From: Brachionus plicatilis
Lineage: Eukaryota > Rotifera > Eurotatoria > Ploima > Brachionidae
DNA: 64,000 bases
Direction: 5' to 3'
NCBI GenBank assembly: GCA_010279815.1
Contig: QEOQ01000303.1
Span: 809,567 to 873,566, forward strand
Below the pieces are notes generated by a model that saw nothing but the letters and a program-made list of their open reading frames with translations, ran no database searches and had not been told where the DNA came from. Of the stretch, positions 10,501-22,140 are shown piece after piece. Numbering within the stretch: the stretch's first letter is position 1; the number at the start of each line of letters is the position of its first letter. The translations under genes and the position numbers were made by a program.

Positions 10501-13500
10501 GCCACTTCTCGTCTACAAATGGTGCCAGGGCATAAACAACTTGACGAACATATGGCACACCGGCGACGGTCAATGCAACGTCATGCTCGAGACAAAATTC
10601 GACAAGATGTACGAAAAAATGGACTTGACCTTTTTGAATCGTCTGCTGCGTCTTGTGGTCGACCACAACATTGCAGACTACATGTCCGCCAAAAATAACA
10701 TCGTAATCAATTACAAGGACATGAACCACACAAATTCGTACGGCATCATACGCGGTCTTCAGTTCTCTTCGTTTATTGTGCAATACTACGGTCTGATACT
10801 CGATCTGCTGGTGCTCGGGTTGCAACGGGCCAGCCAAATGGCCGGACCGCCCCAATTGCCCAACAACTTTCTTCAATTTCAAAGCGTGGACGTCGAGACC
10901 GCTCATCCCATTCGACTCTACAGTCGCTACATTGACAAAACTCACATTTTGTTTCGGTTCAGCGCCGACGAGGCCAAAGAGCTCATACAACGCTACTTGA
11001 CCGAACATCCCGATCCCAACAACGAGAACATTGTCGGCTACAATAACAAAAAGTGTTGGCCGAGGGACGCGCGCATGCGTCTCATGAAACACGACGTTAA
11101 TTTGGGCCGGGCCGTTTTTTGGGACATCAAAAATCGACTGCCCAGAGCCGTGACCACAATCGAGTGGGAGCAAAGTTTTGTCTCTGTTTACTCAAAGGAC
11201 AATCCAAATTTGTTGTTTAACATGAGCGGCTTTGAGTGTCGCCTGTTGCCCAAGTGTCGCACCACCAATCAAGAGTTTGTGCACAAGGACGGCGTGTGGA
11301 ACTTGCAAAACGAAGTGACCAAAGAAAGAACGGCCCAGTGTTTTTTGCGCGTCGACGACGACTCAATGAACAAATTTCACAATCGAGTGCGTCAAATATT
11401 GATGGCGTCCGGCTCGACCACATTCACAAAAATAGTCAACAAATGGAACACGGCACTCATCGGTTTGATGACGTATTTTCGCGAAGCCGTAGTAAACACC
11501 CAAGAGCTGCTCGACTTGTTGGTCAAATGCGAGAACAAAATACAAACGCGAATCAAAATCGGCCTCAACTCAAAAATGCCCAGTCGCTTTCCGCCAGTCG
11601 TGTTCTACACGCCCAAAGAGCTGGGCGGTCTGGGCATGCTGTCAATGGGTCACGTGCTCATACCGCAATCCGACCTCAGATGGTCCAAGCAGACGGACGT
11701 GGGCATAACGCACTTTCGCTCGGGCATGTCCCACTCCGAAGACCAGCTCATACCAAATTTGTATCGGTACATAATGCCGTGGGAGAGCGAGTTCATAGAC
11801 TCGCAGCGCGTATGGGCCGAGTACGCACTGAAGCGTCAAGAGGCCAACGCTCAAAATAAACGTTTGACTTTGGAAGATTTGGAGGACAGCTGGGACCGGG
11901 GCATACCGCGCATAAACACTCTATTTCAAAAAGATCGTCACGTGCTCGCCTACGACAAAGGATGGCGCGTACGCACCGACTTCAAACAATATCAAATTCT
12001 CAAACAAAATCCCTTCTGGTGGACACATCAGCGTCACGACGGCAAATTGTGGAATTTGAACAACTATCGCACCGACATGATCCAGGCACTTGGCGGCGTC
12101 GAGGGCATTCTGGAGCACACGTTGTTCAAAGGTACCTACTTTCCGACTTGGGAGGGCTTGTTCTGGGAAAAGGCGTCCGGCTTCGAGGAATCGATGCGCT
12201 GGAAAAAGCTGACCAACGCTCAACGCTCGGGCCTCAATCAAATACCGAACAGACGCTTTACACTATGGTGGTCGCCCACAATCAACCGTGCCAATGTTTA
12301 CGTGGGCTTTCAGGTGCAGCTCGATTTGACTGGCATATTTATGCACGGCAAAATACCCACTCTAAAAATATCGCTAATTCAAATATTTCGCGCTCACTTG
12401 TGGCAAAAAATCCACGAGTCAATTGTGATGGACTTGTGTCAAGTGTTCGACCAGGAGTTGGACGCACTCGAGGTCGAGACCGTTCAAAAAGAGACCATTC
12501 ATCCGAGAAAATCGTACAAAATGAATTCTTCGTGTGCCGACATTTTGTTGTTTGCCGCCTACAAATGGAACGTGAGCAAGCCCAGTTTGCTAGCCGACTC
12601 CAAGGACGTCATGGATAATTCGAGCACGCAAAAATTTTGGTTCGACGTGCAGCTACGATGGGGCGACTACGACTCGCACGACATCGAACGCTACGCACGC
12701 GCAAAATTTCTCGACTACACCACCGACAACATGAGCATTTATCCGTCGCCGACCGGATGCATGGTCGCCGTCGACTTGGCCTACAATCTTCACTCGGCGT
12801 TCGGCAACTGGTTTCCGGGCTGCAAGCCGCTCATCCAGCAGGCCATGGCCAAAGTGATGAAGGCCAATCCGGCCCTCTACGTCCTAAGAGAACGCATTCG
12901 CAAGGGCCTACAGCTCTACTCGTCCGAGCCCACCGAGCCCTATTTGTCCAGCCAAAACTACGGCGAACTGTTCAGCAATCAAATCATTTGGTTTGTCGAC
13001 GACACCAATGTCTACCGAGTCACTATTCACAAGACCTACGAGGGAAATTTGACCACCAAGCCCATTAACGGCGCCATATTCATTTTTAATCCTCGCACAG
13101 GCCAATTGTTTCTCAAAATAATTCACACGAGCGTGTGGGCCGGCCAAAAGCGTCTCGGCCAACTGGCCAAATGGAAGACGGCCGAGGAAGTGGCCGCTCT
13201 GATCCGCTCGCTGCCCGTCGAAGAACAGCCCAAGCAAATAATTGTGACGCGCAAGGGCATGCTGGACCCGCTCGAGGTCCATCTGCTCGACTTTCCCAAC
13301 ATTGTGATCAAAGGCTCTGAGCTGCAGCTGCCGTTCCAGGCGTGTCTCAAAGTGGAAAAGTTCGGCGACTTGATCCTCAAGGCCACTGAGCCTCAAATGG
13401 TCTTGTTCAATTTGTACGACGACTGGCTCAAGTCGATCAGCTCGTACACCGCCTTTTCTCGTCTCATTCTCATACTCAAAGCGCTGCACGTCAACAACGA

Positions 13501-14665
13501 CCGGGCCAAGATGATTCTCAAGCCGGACAAGACTGTGATCACCGAAATGCATCACATATGGCCCAGTTTGTCGCCCCAGGAGTGGATCAACTGCGAAGTG
13601 GCGCTCAAAGATCTCATTTTGTCCGACTATGGCAAAAAGAACAATGTGAATGTGGCCTCGTTGACTCAGTCCGAGATCAGAGACATCATACTTGGCATGG
13701 AAATATCGGCGCCGTCTGCACAGCGTCAACAAATAGCCGAGATTGAAAAACAAACCAAGGAACAAACACAGCTCACCGCAACCACCACCAGATCGGTGAA
13801 CAAACATGGCGACGAAATAATCACGTCCACTACTAGCAATTACGAGACGCAAACGTTCTCGTCCAAGACCGAGTGGCGAGTGCGCGCCATTTCGGCCACC
13901 AATCTTCACCTGAGAACAAATCACATTTATGTCTCGTCCGATGACATCAAAGAAACTGGCTTCACCTACATACTGCCCAAGAACATACTCAAAAAATTTA
14001 TAACCATATCGGACTTGAGGTGTCAAATAGCGGGCCACTTGTACGGCATTTCGCCGCCAGACAATCCGCAGGTCAAAGAAATACGCTGTATTGTGATGGT
14101 GCCTCAGCTGGGCACCCATCAGGCTGTTCAAATGCCAAACATGTTGCCGCAGCATGAGTATTTGAAAGAAATGGAGCCGCTCGGATGGATTCACACGCAG
14201 CCAAATGAATTGCCGCACTTGTCGCCTCAGGACGTGTGCATACACTCCAAGATAATGGCCGACAATATGTCATGGGACGGAGAAAAGACCATAGTGATAA
14301 CGTGCTCGTTCACGCCTGGTTCCGTCTCGTTAACTGCCTATAAATTAACTCCAAGCGGGTTTGAATGGGCCAAACAGAACACTGACAAAAGCATGAATCC
14401 CAAAGGCTACTTGCCCTCTCATTACGAGAAAGTGCAGATGCTCTTGTCCGACAGATTTTTGGGCTTTTTTATGGTGCCCGCACAAGGATCATGGAATTAT
14501 AATTTCATGGGTGTTAGATACGAAAATGATATCAAGTACGAGCTGCAGTTGGCCAATCCCAAAGATTTCTATCATGAAGTTCATAGACCGTCGCACTTTT
14601 TGAATTTTAGTGCCTCCGAAGATGGAGATTTCTTCTCGTCGGACCGAGAAGACTTATTCAATTAA
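7553..14665 (+). CDS. PRPF8: Pre-mRNA-processing-splicing factor 8 (PRPF8/Prp8), intronless
   Basis: Single uninterrupted frame of 2370 residues, close to the roughly 2335 of the human protein. The frame is open from a GTG at 7541, but the first ATG at 7553 gives the expected MSIPPN-type start. Prp8 is the largest U5 snRNP protein and cradles the catalytic RNA core of the spliceosome in the nucleus. Domains in family order: a glutamine-rich N-terminal tail, PRO8NT (about 60-230), PROCN (about 420-830), the RT-like and linker region with U5 and U6 contact modules (about 1000-1650), an RNase H-like domain (about 1790-2020), then a JAB/MPN-like domain and a C-terminal tail with HRPSHFLNF, the segment hit in human retinitis pigmentosa. 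Extra length lies mostly in the Q-rich N-terminus. Base composition is much richer in G+C than the flanks. Confidence 0.98.
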   Translation: MSIPPNMYGGAHHQQQQQQQFVLPQTTSFFQQMGQFYAMNQQQQHQKLLDDLYEERMVEKSKKWQQLQSKRYSEKRKFGFVDNQKEDMPPEHLRKIIKDHGDMTNRKFRNDKRVYLGALKYMPHAVMKLLENMPMPWEQIREIKVIYHITGAITFVNEIPWVVEPIYLAQWGSMWVVMRREKRDRRHFKRMRFPPFDDEEPPLDYADNILDVEPLEAIQMELDKDEDKEIYEWLYENKPLQGAKFGVNGSTYRRWNLSLPMLSNLYRLGNQLLTDLLDDNYFYLFDLKSFFTAKALNIAIPGGPKFEPLVKDVNPNEEDWNEFNDIHKIIIRQPIRTEYRIAFPYLYNSYPFKVYLSWYHTPNVVFIKTEDPDLPAFYFDPLINPISHRHSSTKSNTIDQVNELIASDDDLDFQLPDSIEPFLSETPLYTDNTANGIALLWARRPYNQRSGNTRRAVDIPLVKTWYREHCPSSHPVKVRVSYQKLLKYFVLNALHHRHPKPQKKRYLFRSFKSTKFFQTTTLDWVEAGLQVCRQGYNMLNLLIHRKNLNYLHLDYNFNLKPVKTLTTKERKKSRFGNAFHLCREILRLTKLIVDSHVQYRLGNVDAFQLADGLQYIFAHVGQLTGMYRYKYKLMKQIRMCKDLKHLLYYRFNTGPVGKGPGCGFWTAGWRVWLFFLRGITPLLERWLGNLLSRQFEGRHSKGIAKTVTKQRVESHYDLELRAAVMHDILDMMPEGIKQNKAKTILQHLSEAWRCWKANIPWKVPGLPIPIENMILRYVKAKADWWTSTAHYNRERIRRGATVDKTVCKKNLGRLTRLFLKAEQERQHNYLKDGPYISAEEAVAVYTTTVHWLESRRFTPIPFPPLSYKHDTKLLILALERLKEAYSVKSRLNQSQREELGLIEQAYDNPHEALSRIKRHLLTQRAFKETQIEFMDLYSHLVPVYEVEPLEKITDAYLDQYLWYESDKRRLFPAWIKPADSEPPPLLVYKWCQGINNLTNIWHTGDGQCNVMLETKFDKMYEKMDLTFLNRLLRLVVDHNIADYMSAKNNIVINYKDMNHTNSYGIIRGLQFSSFIVQYYGLILDLLVLGLQRASQMAGPPQLPNNFLQFQSVDVETAHPIRLYSRYIDKTHILFRFSADEAKELIQRYLTEHPDPNNENIVGYNNKKCWPRDARMRLMKHDVNLGRAVFWDIKNRLPRAVTTIEWEQSFVSVYSKDNPNLLFNMSGFECRLLPKCRTTNQEFVHKDGVWNLQNEVTKERTAQCFLRVDDDSMNKFHNRVRQILMASGSTTFTKIVNKWNTALIGLMTYFREAVVNTQELLDLLVKCENKIQTRIKIGLNSKMPSRFPPVVFYTPKELGGLGMLSMGHVLIPQSDLRWSKQTDVGITHFRSGMSHSEDQLIPNLYRYIMPWESEFIDSQRVWAEYALKRQEANAQNKRLTLEDLEDSWDRGIPRINTLFQKDRHVLAYDKGWRVRTDFKQYQILKQNPFWWTHQRHDGKLWNLNNYRTDMIQALGGVEGILEHTLFKGTYFPTWEGLFWEKASGFEESMRWKKLTNAQRSGLNQIPNRRFTLWWSPTINRANVYVGFQVQLDLTGIFMHGKIPTLKISLIQIFRAHLWQKIHESIVMDLCQVFDQELDALEVETVQKETIHPRKSYKMNSSCADILLFAAYKWNVSKPSLLADSKDVMDNSSTQKFWFDVQLRWGDYDSHDIERYARAKFLDYTTDNMSIYPSPTGCMVAVDLAYNLHSAFGNWFPGCKPLIQQAMAKVMKANPALYVLRERIRKGLQLYSSEPTEPYLSSQNYGELFSNQIIWFVDDTNVYRVTIHKTYEGNLTTKPINGAIFIFNPRTGQLFLKIIHTSVWAGQKRLGQLAKWKTAEEVAALIRSLPVEEQPKQIIVTRKGMLDPLEVHLLDFPNIVIKGSELQLPFQACLKVEKFGDLILKATEPQMVLFNLYDDWLKSISSYTAFSRLILILKALHVNNDRAKMILKPDKTVITEMHHIWPSLSPQEWINCEVALKDLILSDYGKKNNVNVASLTQSEIRDIILGMEISAPSAQRQQIAEIEKQTKEQTQLTATTTRSVNKHGDEIITSTTSNYETQTFSSKTEWRVRAISATNLHLRTNHIYVSSDDIKETGFTYILPKNILKKFITISDLRCQIAGHLYGISPPDNPQVKEIRCIVMVPQLGTHQAVQMPNMLPQHEYLKEMEPLGWIHTQPNELPHLSPQDVCIHSKIMADNMSWDGEKTIVITCSFTPGSVSLTAYKLTPSGFEWAKQNTDKSMNPKGYLPSHYEKVQMLLSDRFLGFFMVPAQGSWNYNFMGVRYENDIKYELQLANPKDFYHEVHRPSHFLNFSASEDGDFFSSDREDLFN

Positions 14666-14755
14666 AAAGATTTTATTTAATATTAATTTTTTTCTCATAG
14701 TTATAAAAAATTGGTGATGAATATTTTTTTGATTAATTTTAATTATTTGTTGTAA

Positions 14756-14761
14756 AATAAA
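14756..14761 (+). terminator. Poly(A) signal of PRPF8
   Basis: AATAAA about 90 bp past the PRPF8 stop codon. Confidence 0.5.
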
Positions 14762-15569
14762 AACATCTAAATGAATTTTTTTTTTTATGTAAAATCTATT
14801 TTTTTTTAGAAATCTAAAATAATTTTTTCATTCAGATCATAGCTAAGTCTCAATCTTCTCTTAAAAATTTTAATGTCAATTTTATTTTATTAATTTTATC
14901 AAAAATCGCTTAACAAAACGATGACCATTATTTGGATAATGATGAATCAACAGGAAACATCGACGAAAAATACTTATTTCAATTTTTAATTTTTTTAACT
15001 GCTTTAGAACAAATCTATAGAAGCTATTGAATATTTTTTAAAAATCTCAAATAATTTAGATAATATTTAATTTAAATTTTATTAAACTCAACCTTTTTCA
15101 CGCAATTTATGTCTATTTGGAAAATTACATTGGATCCTGGTGTGACCTCGTTCAAACGAATTTTAGGCTTTTAAATTTTGTAGTCTTGGATCTTCCAATT
15201 TTCAATTTTTAAAATAAGCTAATAACATTTTATTTAATTATTTTTAAAAGATTAACATTAATTTTATAAAAATTTATTATTAATAAAAAAAATTGTCCTT
15301 AATAAAAAAAATTTGTAATTATAATAAGAATACATTTTTTTTTTTAGAAAATTTGATAAAAACCAAATACAACCAAAAAGATGAAAAATTTCACATTGCA
15401 TAACCATATGACAACACCAAGAAGATACAAGAAAGCCTCTGAAATTTTGTAGTGCTCTTTGTCCAAAAAATCTTAAAAGAATTTTTAATTTTATTTTGTA
15501 TTTTAAATGAAAAACTTTTGATATCAAATACTTATGATAAAATTTTAATAAAAATTGTGTGCACAGTAC
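14762..15569. other. Intergenic DNA with a decayed coding-like segment
   Basis: Mostly AT-rich. Around 14840-14990 lies sequence related to 22493-22640; both read through an HY(F/L)DNDE(S/T)T peptide and then break down. A short frame at 15108-15173, MSIWKITLDPGVTSFKRILG, is compact and protein-like but unassigned. It may be a transposase remnant. Confidence 0.35.
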
Positions 15570-15861
15570 CTTCTTAAAAGGCAACATTCCTTAATTTATT
15601 AATAAAGGTAAAGATTAAAAAAATTAAATTTTAAAATTAAAATATACTTCATTTTTTATCCTTTTGTACAATTGAATAGCTTTATTGATTTCTTTGCTCA
15701 GTTCCTAAAAATTTAAATTGATAAAAAAAATTATTAATAAAAAATAAAAATACTTTTTTTTCTAAGTCATTGATATTAGTATCTTTTGGAATCATTAGCA
15801 TCAAATCATTTAAGCAATTAATTAAAGATTCTTCAGTCAAATCTACTATTGTTTTTTCCAT
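15570..15861 (-). CDS. Small unrecognised gene, at least two exons
   Basis: On the minus strand an ATG at 15859-15861 opens exon 1 (15754-15861, 36 codons). A 49-bp GT-AG intron joins it in phase 0 to exon 2 (15648-15704, 19 codons). The joined peptide starts MEKTIVDLTEESLINCLNDL and continues with an acidic, helix-prone, coiled-coil-like stretch rich in Leu, Lys and Glu. A third small exon at 15570-15589 is possible, after which the end of the gene is unclear. No family was recognised. The consistent phases and splice sites are the only support. Confidence 0.4.
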
Positions 15862-16635
15862 TTGATAACAAATATAAAATAATCAAATTTTTTTTTTGTT
15901 TAAGTTAAATTAGTTAAACCTTCAACTTGAAAATTTATGTGAAGAAAATTTTAAGATAATGTGATGTTCTTTTTTATGATTCATTTCATTGAGACTTACA
16001 AAGAAGAAAGCTCAGATCTGAATAAAAAAATTTTTTCATTCATAAAAATAGTATATTGCAATATGTCTTATTTCAATTTCTATAGACAACAAAAAAACAA
16101 AAAAAAATGAAACAATTCTATATAGTAAAAAAGGGTAAAACGGATCACATTTTAAAACCGATCAATTATGATATCGTAGTTTTTAATTTCAACTAGTTTA
16201 TCACAAAATATAATGTTCACTAAAGCATTTTGTAGAGGAAGAAAAACTCTACATCTTTATCTAGAAAGTTTATTAAGTTGAATTCATAAATTTCTTTTTT
16301 TTTCCAAACTTGAATAAAATTCAAAAAGAAAACTTAAAATGTTTTTTAAAATAAAAGAAAAATAAAAAAACTTAAAACAATATTTTGTCAGAGTAAAGAT
16401 TTTTAAATTTAGTTCGACATTTAAGCTTGAGATTTTTCCAAAAAATAAAAAAATAAATTAATTATTTTTCTAATTTTTCTTTGTATTCAATTTACAGCGC
16501 TGGGTCAAATGTAAAATTCAAAAAAATAATTTTTATTTTTTTGACAGAAACTCTATTGTTAATGTTGTATAAAGTTAAAAATCTTTACTTTCAACGTGGG
16601 CCAAGACTCGATACACAACTTTGAAGCATGCGGTG

Positions 16636-16738
16636 TAAGTTAAGAATGTTTTAACATGGGAGAGATGGTGTTTATTGCCTGCGTCAAAGTTGTATTTCGG
16701 TTTCTGAGGCTGCAATATCGAACGAGGGAATACGGTAA
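16636..16738. repeat. Dispersed repeat arm, inverted copy at 33138-33238
   Basis: The sequence from TTAAGAATGTTTTAACATGG to GAGGGAATACGGTA matches, in reverse orientation, the sequence at 33138-33238 almost base for base over about 100 bp. A further partial copy starts near 33413. Its TACCGTATTCCCTC end resembles the TA-flanked MITE ends at 17044 and 35779, so it is probably one arm of a Tc1/mariner-type MITE. Confidence 0.7.
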
Positions 16739-17043
16739 TTTATTTCTAAATTTTTTTTTAATAAATTCACTTAAAAAGAATATGACAATTATGTGAATTG
16801 TTTAAAAAATCATGTTTCAATATTTACATTGAAAAAAAAATTTAAACAATTAATTTTATTTTTTCCTGAATAAAAAAATTCAAGACTTTTAATTTTTTTA
16901 TTTTAATTCTATTATTAAAATAAATAAAAATCTTGACTTGTTTTTTATTAATTTTTGAAACAAGTCAAAGTCCTGACTTGCACTTGACTTGTGACTTTTA
17001 TTCAAGTCTGAACTGTACTTTCCGACTCCGATAAAACTAATTA

Positions 17044-18274
17044 CCGTTTACCCTTGCAAAGAGATGCATGCACCAAAACCAAAACTCAGGTTTTAGCCCA
17101 TGCATCACGTTACATCTCGCCCATGTTAAACTTTCCCCCCTTTTGATGCGTGCATTAAAATGCAGATTTTTGGTGTTTAACGCCGCGTTAAAACCCAAAA
17201 CTTGGTGGAAAACGCCGCGTTAATTCCTGAAAATCGAATTTAGATGCGGCATCAATAATACATCAATGATTTGTGTAAAAAAGTTCTTGGTTTGTGGTGA
17301 AAAGTTTTTAGTTTGTGGGCAGCAGTTTTTTAATTGTGGGGAACCATTTATCTCTATTTTATTCTAAAAGCATTTTAGTTTGAAAAATCTAATAACAACA
17401 TATACTTTTCTACTTTTTCCTCAAATTTTTACTTTAAAATCTAAATCATTTAGATTTTAAAGTAAAAATTTGAGGAGCCCCGTACTAGAAAATGTATTTT
17501 TAATAAAAAAAAATAATTTTTAATTATTTATTAATTAATTTTTTTTTTCAATTTTTAACACGGCATTTAAATTTGAATTTCAAAAATAAGTTAATGACTA
17601 ACATGTATTATTGATGCCGCATCTAAATTCGATTTTCAGGAATTAACGCGGCGTTAAACACCAAAAATCTGCATTTTAATGCACGCATCAAAAGGGGGGA
17701 AAGTTTAACATGGGCGAGATGTAACGTGATGCATGGGCTAAAACCTGAGTTTTGGTATCTTCAAATTTTATCTTTTAATTTAATATTTTGTTTTAAATTT
17801 AAAAAATTTTGTTTTTGATAATAAGTTTGATATTTTAGAAAATGCATGATTTGAGAAGCTTAATTACTGTGATGGCAAATTTTGTGTCAGAAGCTACATT
17901 AAATGATAGTCTGACAACCAAAACAAGAGCTGTATGTTTTTACAATGAATTTCTGTTATTTTTATTTTAATATTTTTTTTAGGAAATGATTTCTAATGTT
18001 ACAAAATGTCATACAGTTCTTATAAATTTTATTTCTAAGACCAAAAACTCTAAAAACAACACTGAAAGTGAAAGTAAATTCGATTTTCAGGAATTAACGC
18101 GGCGTTTTCCACCAAGTTTTGGGTTTTAACGCGGCGTTAAACACCAAAAATCTGCATTTTAATGCACGCATCAAAAGGGGGGAAAGTTTAACATGGGCGA
18201 GATGTAACGTGATGCATGGGCTAAAACCTGAGTTTTGGTTTTTGGTGCATGCATCTCTTTGCAAGGGTAAACGG
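17044..18274. mobile_element. TA-flanked TIR element carrying a captured gene fragment
   Basis: Nearly perfect inverted arms of about 200 bp start CCGTTTACCCTTGCAAAGAG and end CTCTTTGCAAGGGTAAACGG, each next to a TA dinucleotide (17042-17043 and 18275-18276), as in Tc1/mariner-type elements. The arms contain ACGCCGCGTT-type GC-rich words absent elsewhere. A second, partial copy of the right arm sits internally at about 17603-17755. Between it and the outer right arm lies a 320-bp insert (about 17757-18077) nearly identical to two exons and an intron of the gene at 18916. There is no transposase, so movement would need one in trans. Confidence 0.85.
17757..18077 (+). pseudogene. Transduplicated fragment of the gene at 18916
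   Basis: This 320-bp stretch copies 18836-19151 with only a few differences, for example AATTACTG for AATCACTG and GACAACC for GACGACC, plus a small T-run/indel difference. It includes a complete exon starting ATGCATGATTTGAGAAGC, its GTATGT donor, the short intron and most of the next exon, then runs straight into the transposon arm. The high identity implies recent capture. It lacks the two downstream exons and so is not a complete gene. Confidence 0.8.
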
Positions 18275-18276
18275 TA

Positions 18277-18835
18277 GTATAAAACATTAGAATAATAAAA
18301 TAGAATCTATAATTAAAAAAAAAAGGGATCTAATTTTTTCGGTTCTTTTGAAAAAGTTCAAGCTTCTAAAGATTTTTTATTAATTTTTTAAACGTTTTTG
18401 TGAAATTCCAGAGGTTTTCTTGTATTTTCTTAGTTTCGCTTTTTTATGGGGGCGAGATTGCTTAGATCAGTGAATTTTAATTGCTTAAAAATAAAAAAGC
18501 AATGCATCATTACAAAAAATTTCCGCTAAGATATTCATTACATAAAAATAAAGTTTTAAAGACAAAATATACTGCTCAATATTCTAATTGTTGAAATTTA
18601 TGATAATGTTAAAAAAAATTGAAAATTGAAAATTAAAAATTACAATAATAAATTAGAATAATTTAAAAAAAGTAATAATTTAAGAAAGCTCAAATAAATT
18701 ATTCAACAATTTATTACTATCCTTAAATTAATTCAAAACAAATACATTTTTTTGTTTTTTTAAATTTATTTATATTAATTTCTATCTAAATTTTAATTGT
18801 TGTATCTCTTACATTTAAAAATTGCTAAAATTTCT
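18277..18835. other. AT-rich flank upstream of a small gene
   Basis: No gene or bounded repeat seen. It likely includes the 5' flank of the gene starting at 18916. Confidence 0.35.
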
Positions 18836-18915
18836 TCAAATTTTATCTTTTAATTTAATATTTTTTTTAAATTTAAAAAATTTTGTTTTTGATAATAAGT
18901 TTGATATTTTAGAAA

Positions 18916-21900
18916 ATGCATGATTTGAGAAGCTTAATCACTGTGATGGCAAATTTTGTGTCAGAAGCTACATTAAATGATAGTCTGACGACCAAAACAA
19001 GAGCTGTATGTTTTTACAATGAATTTCTGTTATTTTTATTTTAATATTTTTTTTAGGAAATGATTTCTAATGTTACAAAATGTCATACAGTTCTTATAAA
19101 TTTTATTTCTAAGACCAAAAACTCTAAAAACAACACTGAAAGTGAAAGTAAATATTTTAAATCATTTTAAATTTTTGAGTTTTAATTTTTCATAAAAATT
19201 TTTTTAATTATCATTAGAAGTGTTATATTGATAAAATTTAAGGTCAAAACGTTAATATTTGATAAAGTTTATAAGAAAAATGGAAAAAGATATCAGTGGT
19301 AAAAATTCATCTTAGAAATACTTACCGTTGAAGTAAATTTTAGAATAAGATGATTTTTCAACATTAATTTATAGAATGTGAAAACTAAAAATAATTTTAT
19401 GCAACAAGAAAATGACTGATTTATATATATTATTTAACGAAATCAGAGTTGTATAAAAGTCATGAACAAAAGTCCAAAAGAGTCTGATACAAGTTCAAAT
19501 TTATGACTTAGATGTTTTTGTTGTTTTTTAAAGTTCATGTCTCGACTTGTTGGAAAGAATTTAAATATTACAAGTCATGGCTTTGACTTAACCTTGTGAC
19601 TTTTAATCAACTCTGAACGATATTTATGATAGGACGATTAAAATCGATACGACAAAATTGTGCAAAAATTAATAAAAATAAAAATGTCTAAATAATTTAA
19701 GAGCGTTGGCGTCTTTTGAGTGAGTTAATTTTAAAATGGAAATTTACTTTATTTTTCGCAAATTTTGAATAAAACAAAAAGCGAAACATTACTATATTTT
19801 TTTACAAAGTTTAGGTACTTTTTCTTAAATTAGTTATCATTTTTTAATTAAAAGTGTTATTTTTTAAGAGAAAGTATCAATAATTTATAAATATTTAATT
19901 TAGTAGTATTTATTTATAATCTTAATAATTGGGAAATTTATTTATTATTTGGTGAAAAAAATAAAAAAGTTGGAGTATTTTATTCAAATTTTGTGATAAT
20001 CAAACTAGATTTCTCTTTATGATAAAACAATATTTCAATTTCGTTAGATATATCGGCAACCTCTTTGTTTCTTCTACAGTATGTCACAAAAAGTTAGAAT
20101 CAAACTCTTTTTTTAATTGGATTGTTTCATTTTTCGATTAATCGGTCATCAAAGAAAATAAAAATCCGGATTTTTTTTTATTTCTTTATTTCTTATTTAT
20201 TCAAAAATTGGAAAAAAACAAATAAAAGGAAAGCCAGAAAAAAATCCCCAAAAAAATCACAAATAACAATTACTGTTATCTAACCGAAAAAAATATGGCA
20301 CAAAAAGTTAAAATCAAAATTATTTTAAGCTTTAAAATGACCGCCTTTTGCTTTTATGCAAGCGTCGACCCGTTTTTTCATTGAAGAAATCAAATTTTCA
20401 CAAATTTCATTCAGAATTTTCAACCATTCTTCATGGAGCATTTGCTTTAAATGGTCGACTGAAGTTTTCCAATAATTGAGCAATTTTTGGTCAATTGCAA
20501 TATGCCCATTAATTTTCAATTGGATTGAGATCAAGTGATCTTGGACACCCTGGAAGAACTGTAAAATTATGCTCTCTAAACCAATTTTTTACCGATTTGG
20601 CAGTATGTGCAGATGCGCCGTCTTGTTGGAAAATCCACTCTTGGTCATCATCGACTAAAAGCTGTGCCGATTGGGTTAGGTTGTTTTATAGTGTGTCTTT
20701 GTAAATATATTGATTTATTCTCCCAGTGAAAATGGAGCAACAATCAACTCCTTCGTAAGACATGCATCCCCATGTACCGACTAAGCCTCCGCCCTTCTGT
20801 ACTCTTGGGACACAAAACTTCGGGTGATATTTTTCATTTTTGAATCTTTTGACAAAGACTCTATATTTCATAGGATTACAAAGTTCGACTGGTCACTAAA
20901 AATAAATATAACTCAATCTTTGTCGGTCCAATTACGTCTTTCTTTACACCATTTGTACCGTTTTGTTCTATCGCTGACAGTTAGAAACGTCTTTTTACTG
21001 CGGAATAAGACTCAATACCTTTCTTTGCAAGAACTCTTCGGACCGTTTCTTTACTTATCTTATGTTCTTTGAATTTCGAATTAAAGTCTGCTGTATCGAT
21101 TTTTCTATAGCTCGTTGTAGGGTTTTTTCGGACCATTCTGAAAATATACGATACATCACGATTAGATAGTTTCGGAAGTCTCCCGCAGTTTCCATAGTTG
21201 TTCACTCTAGAAGTCCGCTTGGAAATTCCGCTTGGTTGTATATACGCATTTTTGCGAAACTCCAACTAACTCAGATATTTCTTTTTCAGTCTTTGTCCGA
21301 TCTTTCAAATACCTAAAATTAGCCATCTTTGTCGGTTGCTGACTTCTTTTTAGCCCGTTTTTCTCTATTTTTGGCAAATTTTTGGTAGTCTTTCTTTGAT
21401 GAGATCAAGGAATAAGCTAATTGTCGCAATTTATGACAAGCATGGTCTCAAATTAAAGATAATCAAGTATTTTAACATAATCGGTAAAAAAAATCAATCA
21501 AAACATCGGATATCCGATTTTTATTTTGATTAAAAAGCTTGATTCTAACTTTTTGTGCCAAACTATTTTTCTATAAAACATATTATTGAAGTTAGTTAAT
21601 AAAGAGACTTTTATTTTTTAGCTTAAGTGTTATAATTGATTCAAAAGGAGAAAAATGAGCTTTAATTAGATACCTAATTCAAGCATAAAAAATTTTAATT
21701 TAACGATAAATTTAATTGTAAAAAATAATTTTTTAAATTTTACAGTTTGATTCTAACTTTTTGTGACATACTGTATTTTTAAGTATTTCTAATTTAATTA
21801 TTAATTTATTTAAAATATAAAATTTTTATATAGTACGAATTAATGTAGATTTTACAACAAGACATATGATGCTGAACAATGAAATTCGTTTCTGGATTGA

Positions 21901-22140
21901 AAAAATACAAGACAATGAAAACTTAATTCGAACTGAAAAAACACTAGATAAAGCAGAAATAACAGTAATATTGATAAAAATATTCTTAAAGAATTATCAT
22001 CTTTTCCAAAGCAATTGAGTAACCTTAATCAAAAAATTGTAAACAAACTAATCGAATTAGTGCAATTTATTGAAAAAGAATTGAATAACTTAAACGATCT
22101 AAACAAAATTGATGATTCAAGTATATTTTTTCATGTTTAG
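18916..22140 (+). CDS. Unrecognised 146-residue protein, four exons
   Basis: Exons 18916-19005, 19057-19147, 21834-21964 and 22012-22140 join in phase to 147 codons including the stop. Introns are GT-AG: 51 bp, 2.7 kb and 47 bp. The product begins MHDLRSLITVMANFVSEATL and is predicted by eye to be largely helical, ending with a Leu/Asn/Lys-rich coiled-coil-like stretch. No family was recognised. The large second intron holds a 172-bp MITE at 19444 and the Tc1-like transposon at 20077-21773. The first two exons have a near-identical copy in the TIR element at 17757-18077. Exon 1 may instead begin at an upstream acceptor (18911-18912), with more exons 5' of it. Confidence 0.5.
19444..19615. mobile_element. 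Small MITE, CAGAGTTG family
   Basis: The ends CAGAGTTGTATAAAAGTC and GACTTTTAATCAACTCTG are inverted repeats around 172 bp, with internal AAGTC/GACTT words. Related sequence occurs as a longer copy at 46411-47298 and as a single arm at about 16920-17025. It is non-coding and sits in an intron of the 18916 gene. Confidence 0.65.
20077..21773 (-). mobile_element. Tc1-like transposon with IR/DR ends, inactive
   Basis: The outer ends CAGTATGTCACAAAAAGTTAGA and its complement are inverted and flanked by TA (20075-20076 and 21774-21775). A second, slightly diverged copy of the same motif (GGCACAAAAAGTTAAAATC) lies about 215 bp in from the left, and its inverse lies about 210 bp in from the right. 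This matches the inverted-repeat/direct-repeat layout of Sleeping Beauty-type Tc1 elements. The interior encodes a broken transposase on the minus strand. An alternative reading is one related element nested in another. Confidence 0.85.
20325..21300 (-). pseudogene. Tc1-type transposase pseudogene
   Basis: Minus-strand fragments, in order, give an HTH-like N-terminal part with GRLPKLSNRDVSYIFRMVRK and KISKETVRRVLAKKGI, a central part with YHPKFCVPRVQKGGGLVGTWG, and a C-terminal part typical of Tc1 proteins. Between them lie a Ser-Asp-Gln-Ser-Asn-Phe motif and a Gln-Asp-Gly-Ala-Ser-Ala-His motif that would be the first two acidic residues of the DDE catalytic triad. Several stops and frameshifts separate the pieces, so no active enzyme is expected. 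Confidence 0.8.

Noticed and set aside
12908..14245. 445-codon open frame on the minus strand inside PRPF8
   Set aside because: It is antisense to a perfectly conserved coding frame; long shadow frames are expected in GC-richer coding sequence, and its composition (Arg, His, Val rich) resembles no real family.
21960..22015. Apparent frameshift in the 146-residue gene after Glu-Ile-Thr
   Set aside because: A 47-bp GT-AG intron (21965-22011) restores the frame, consistent with intron sizes elsewhere.
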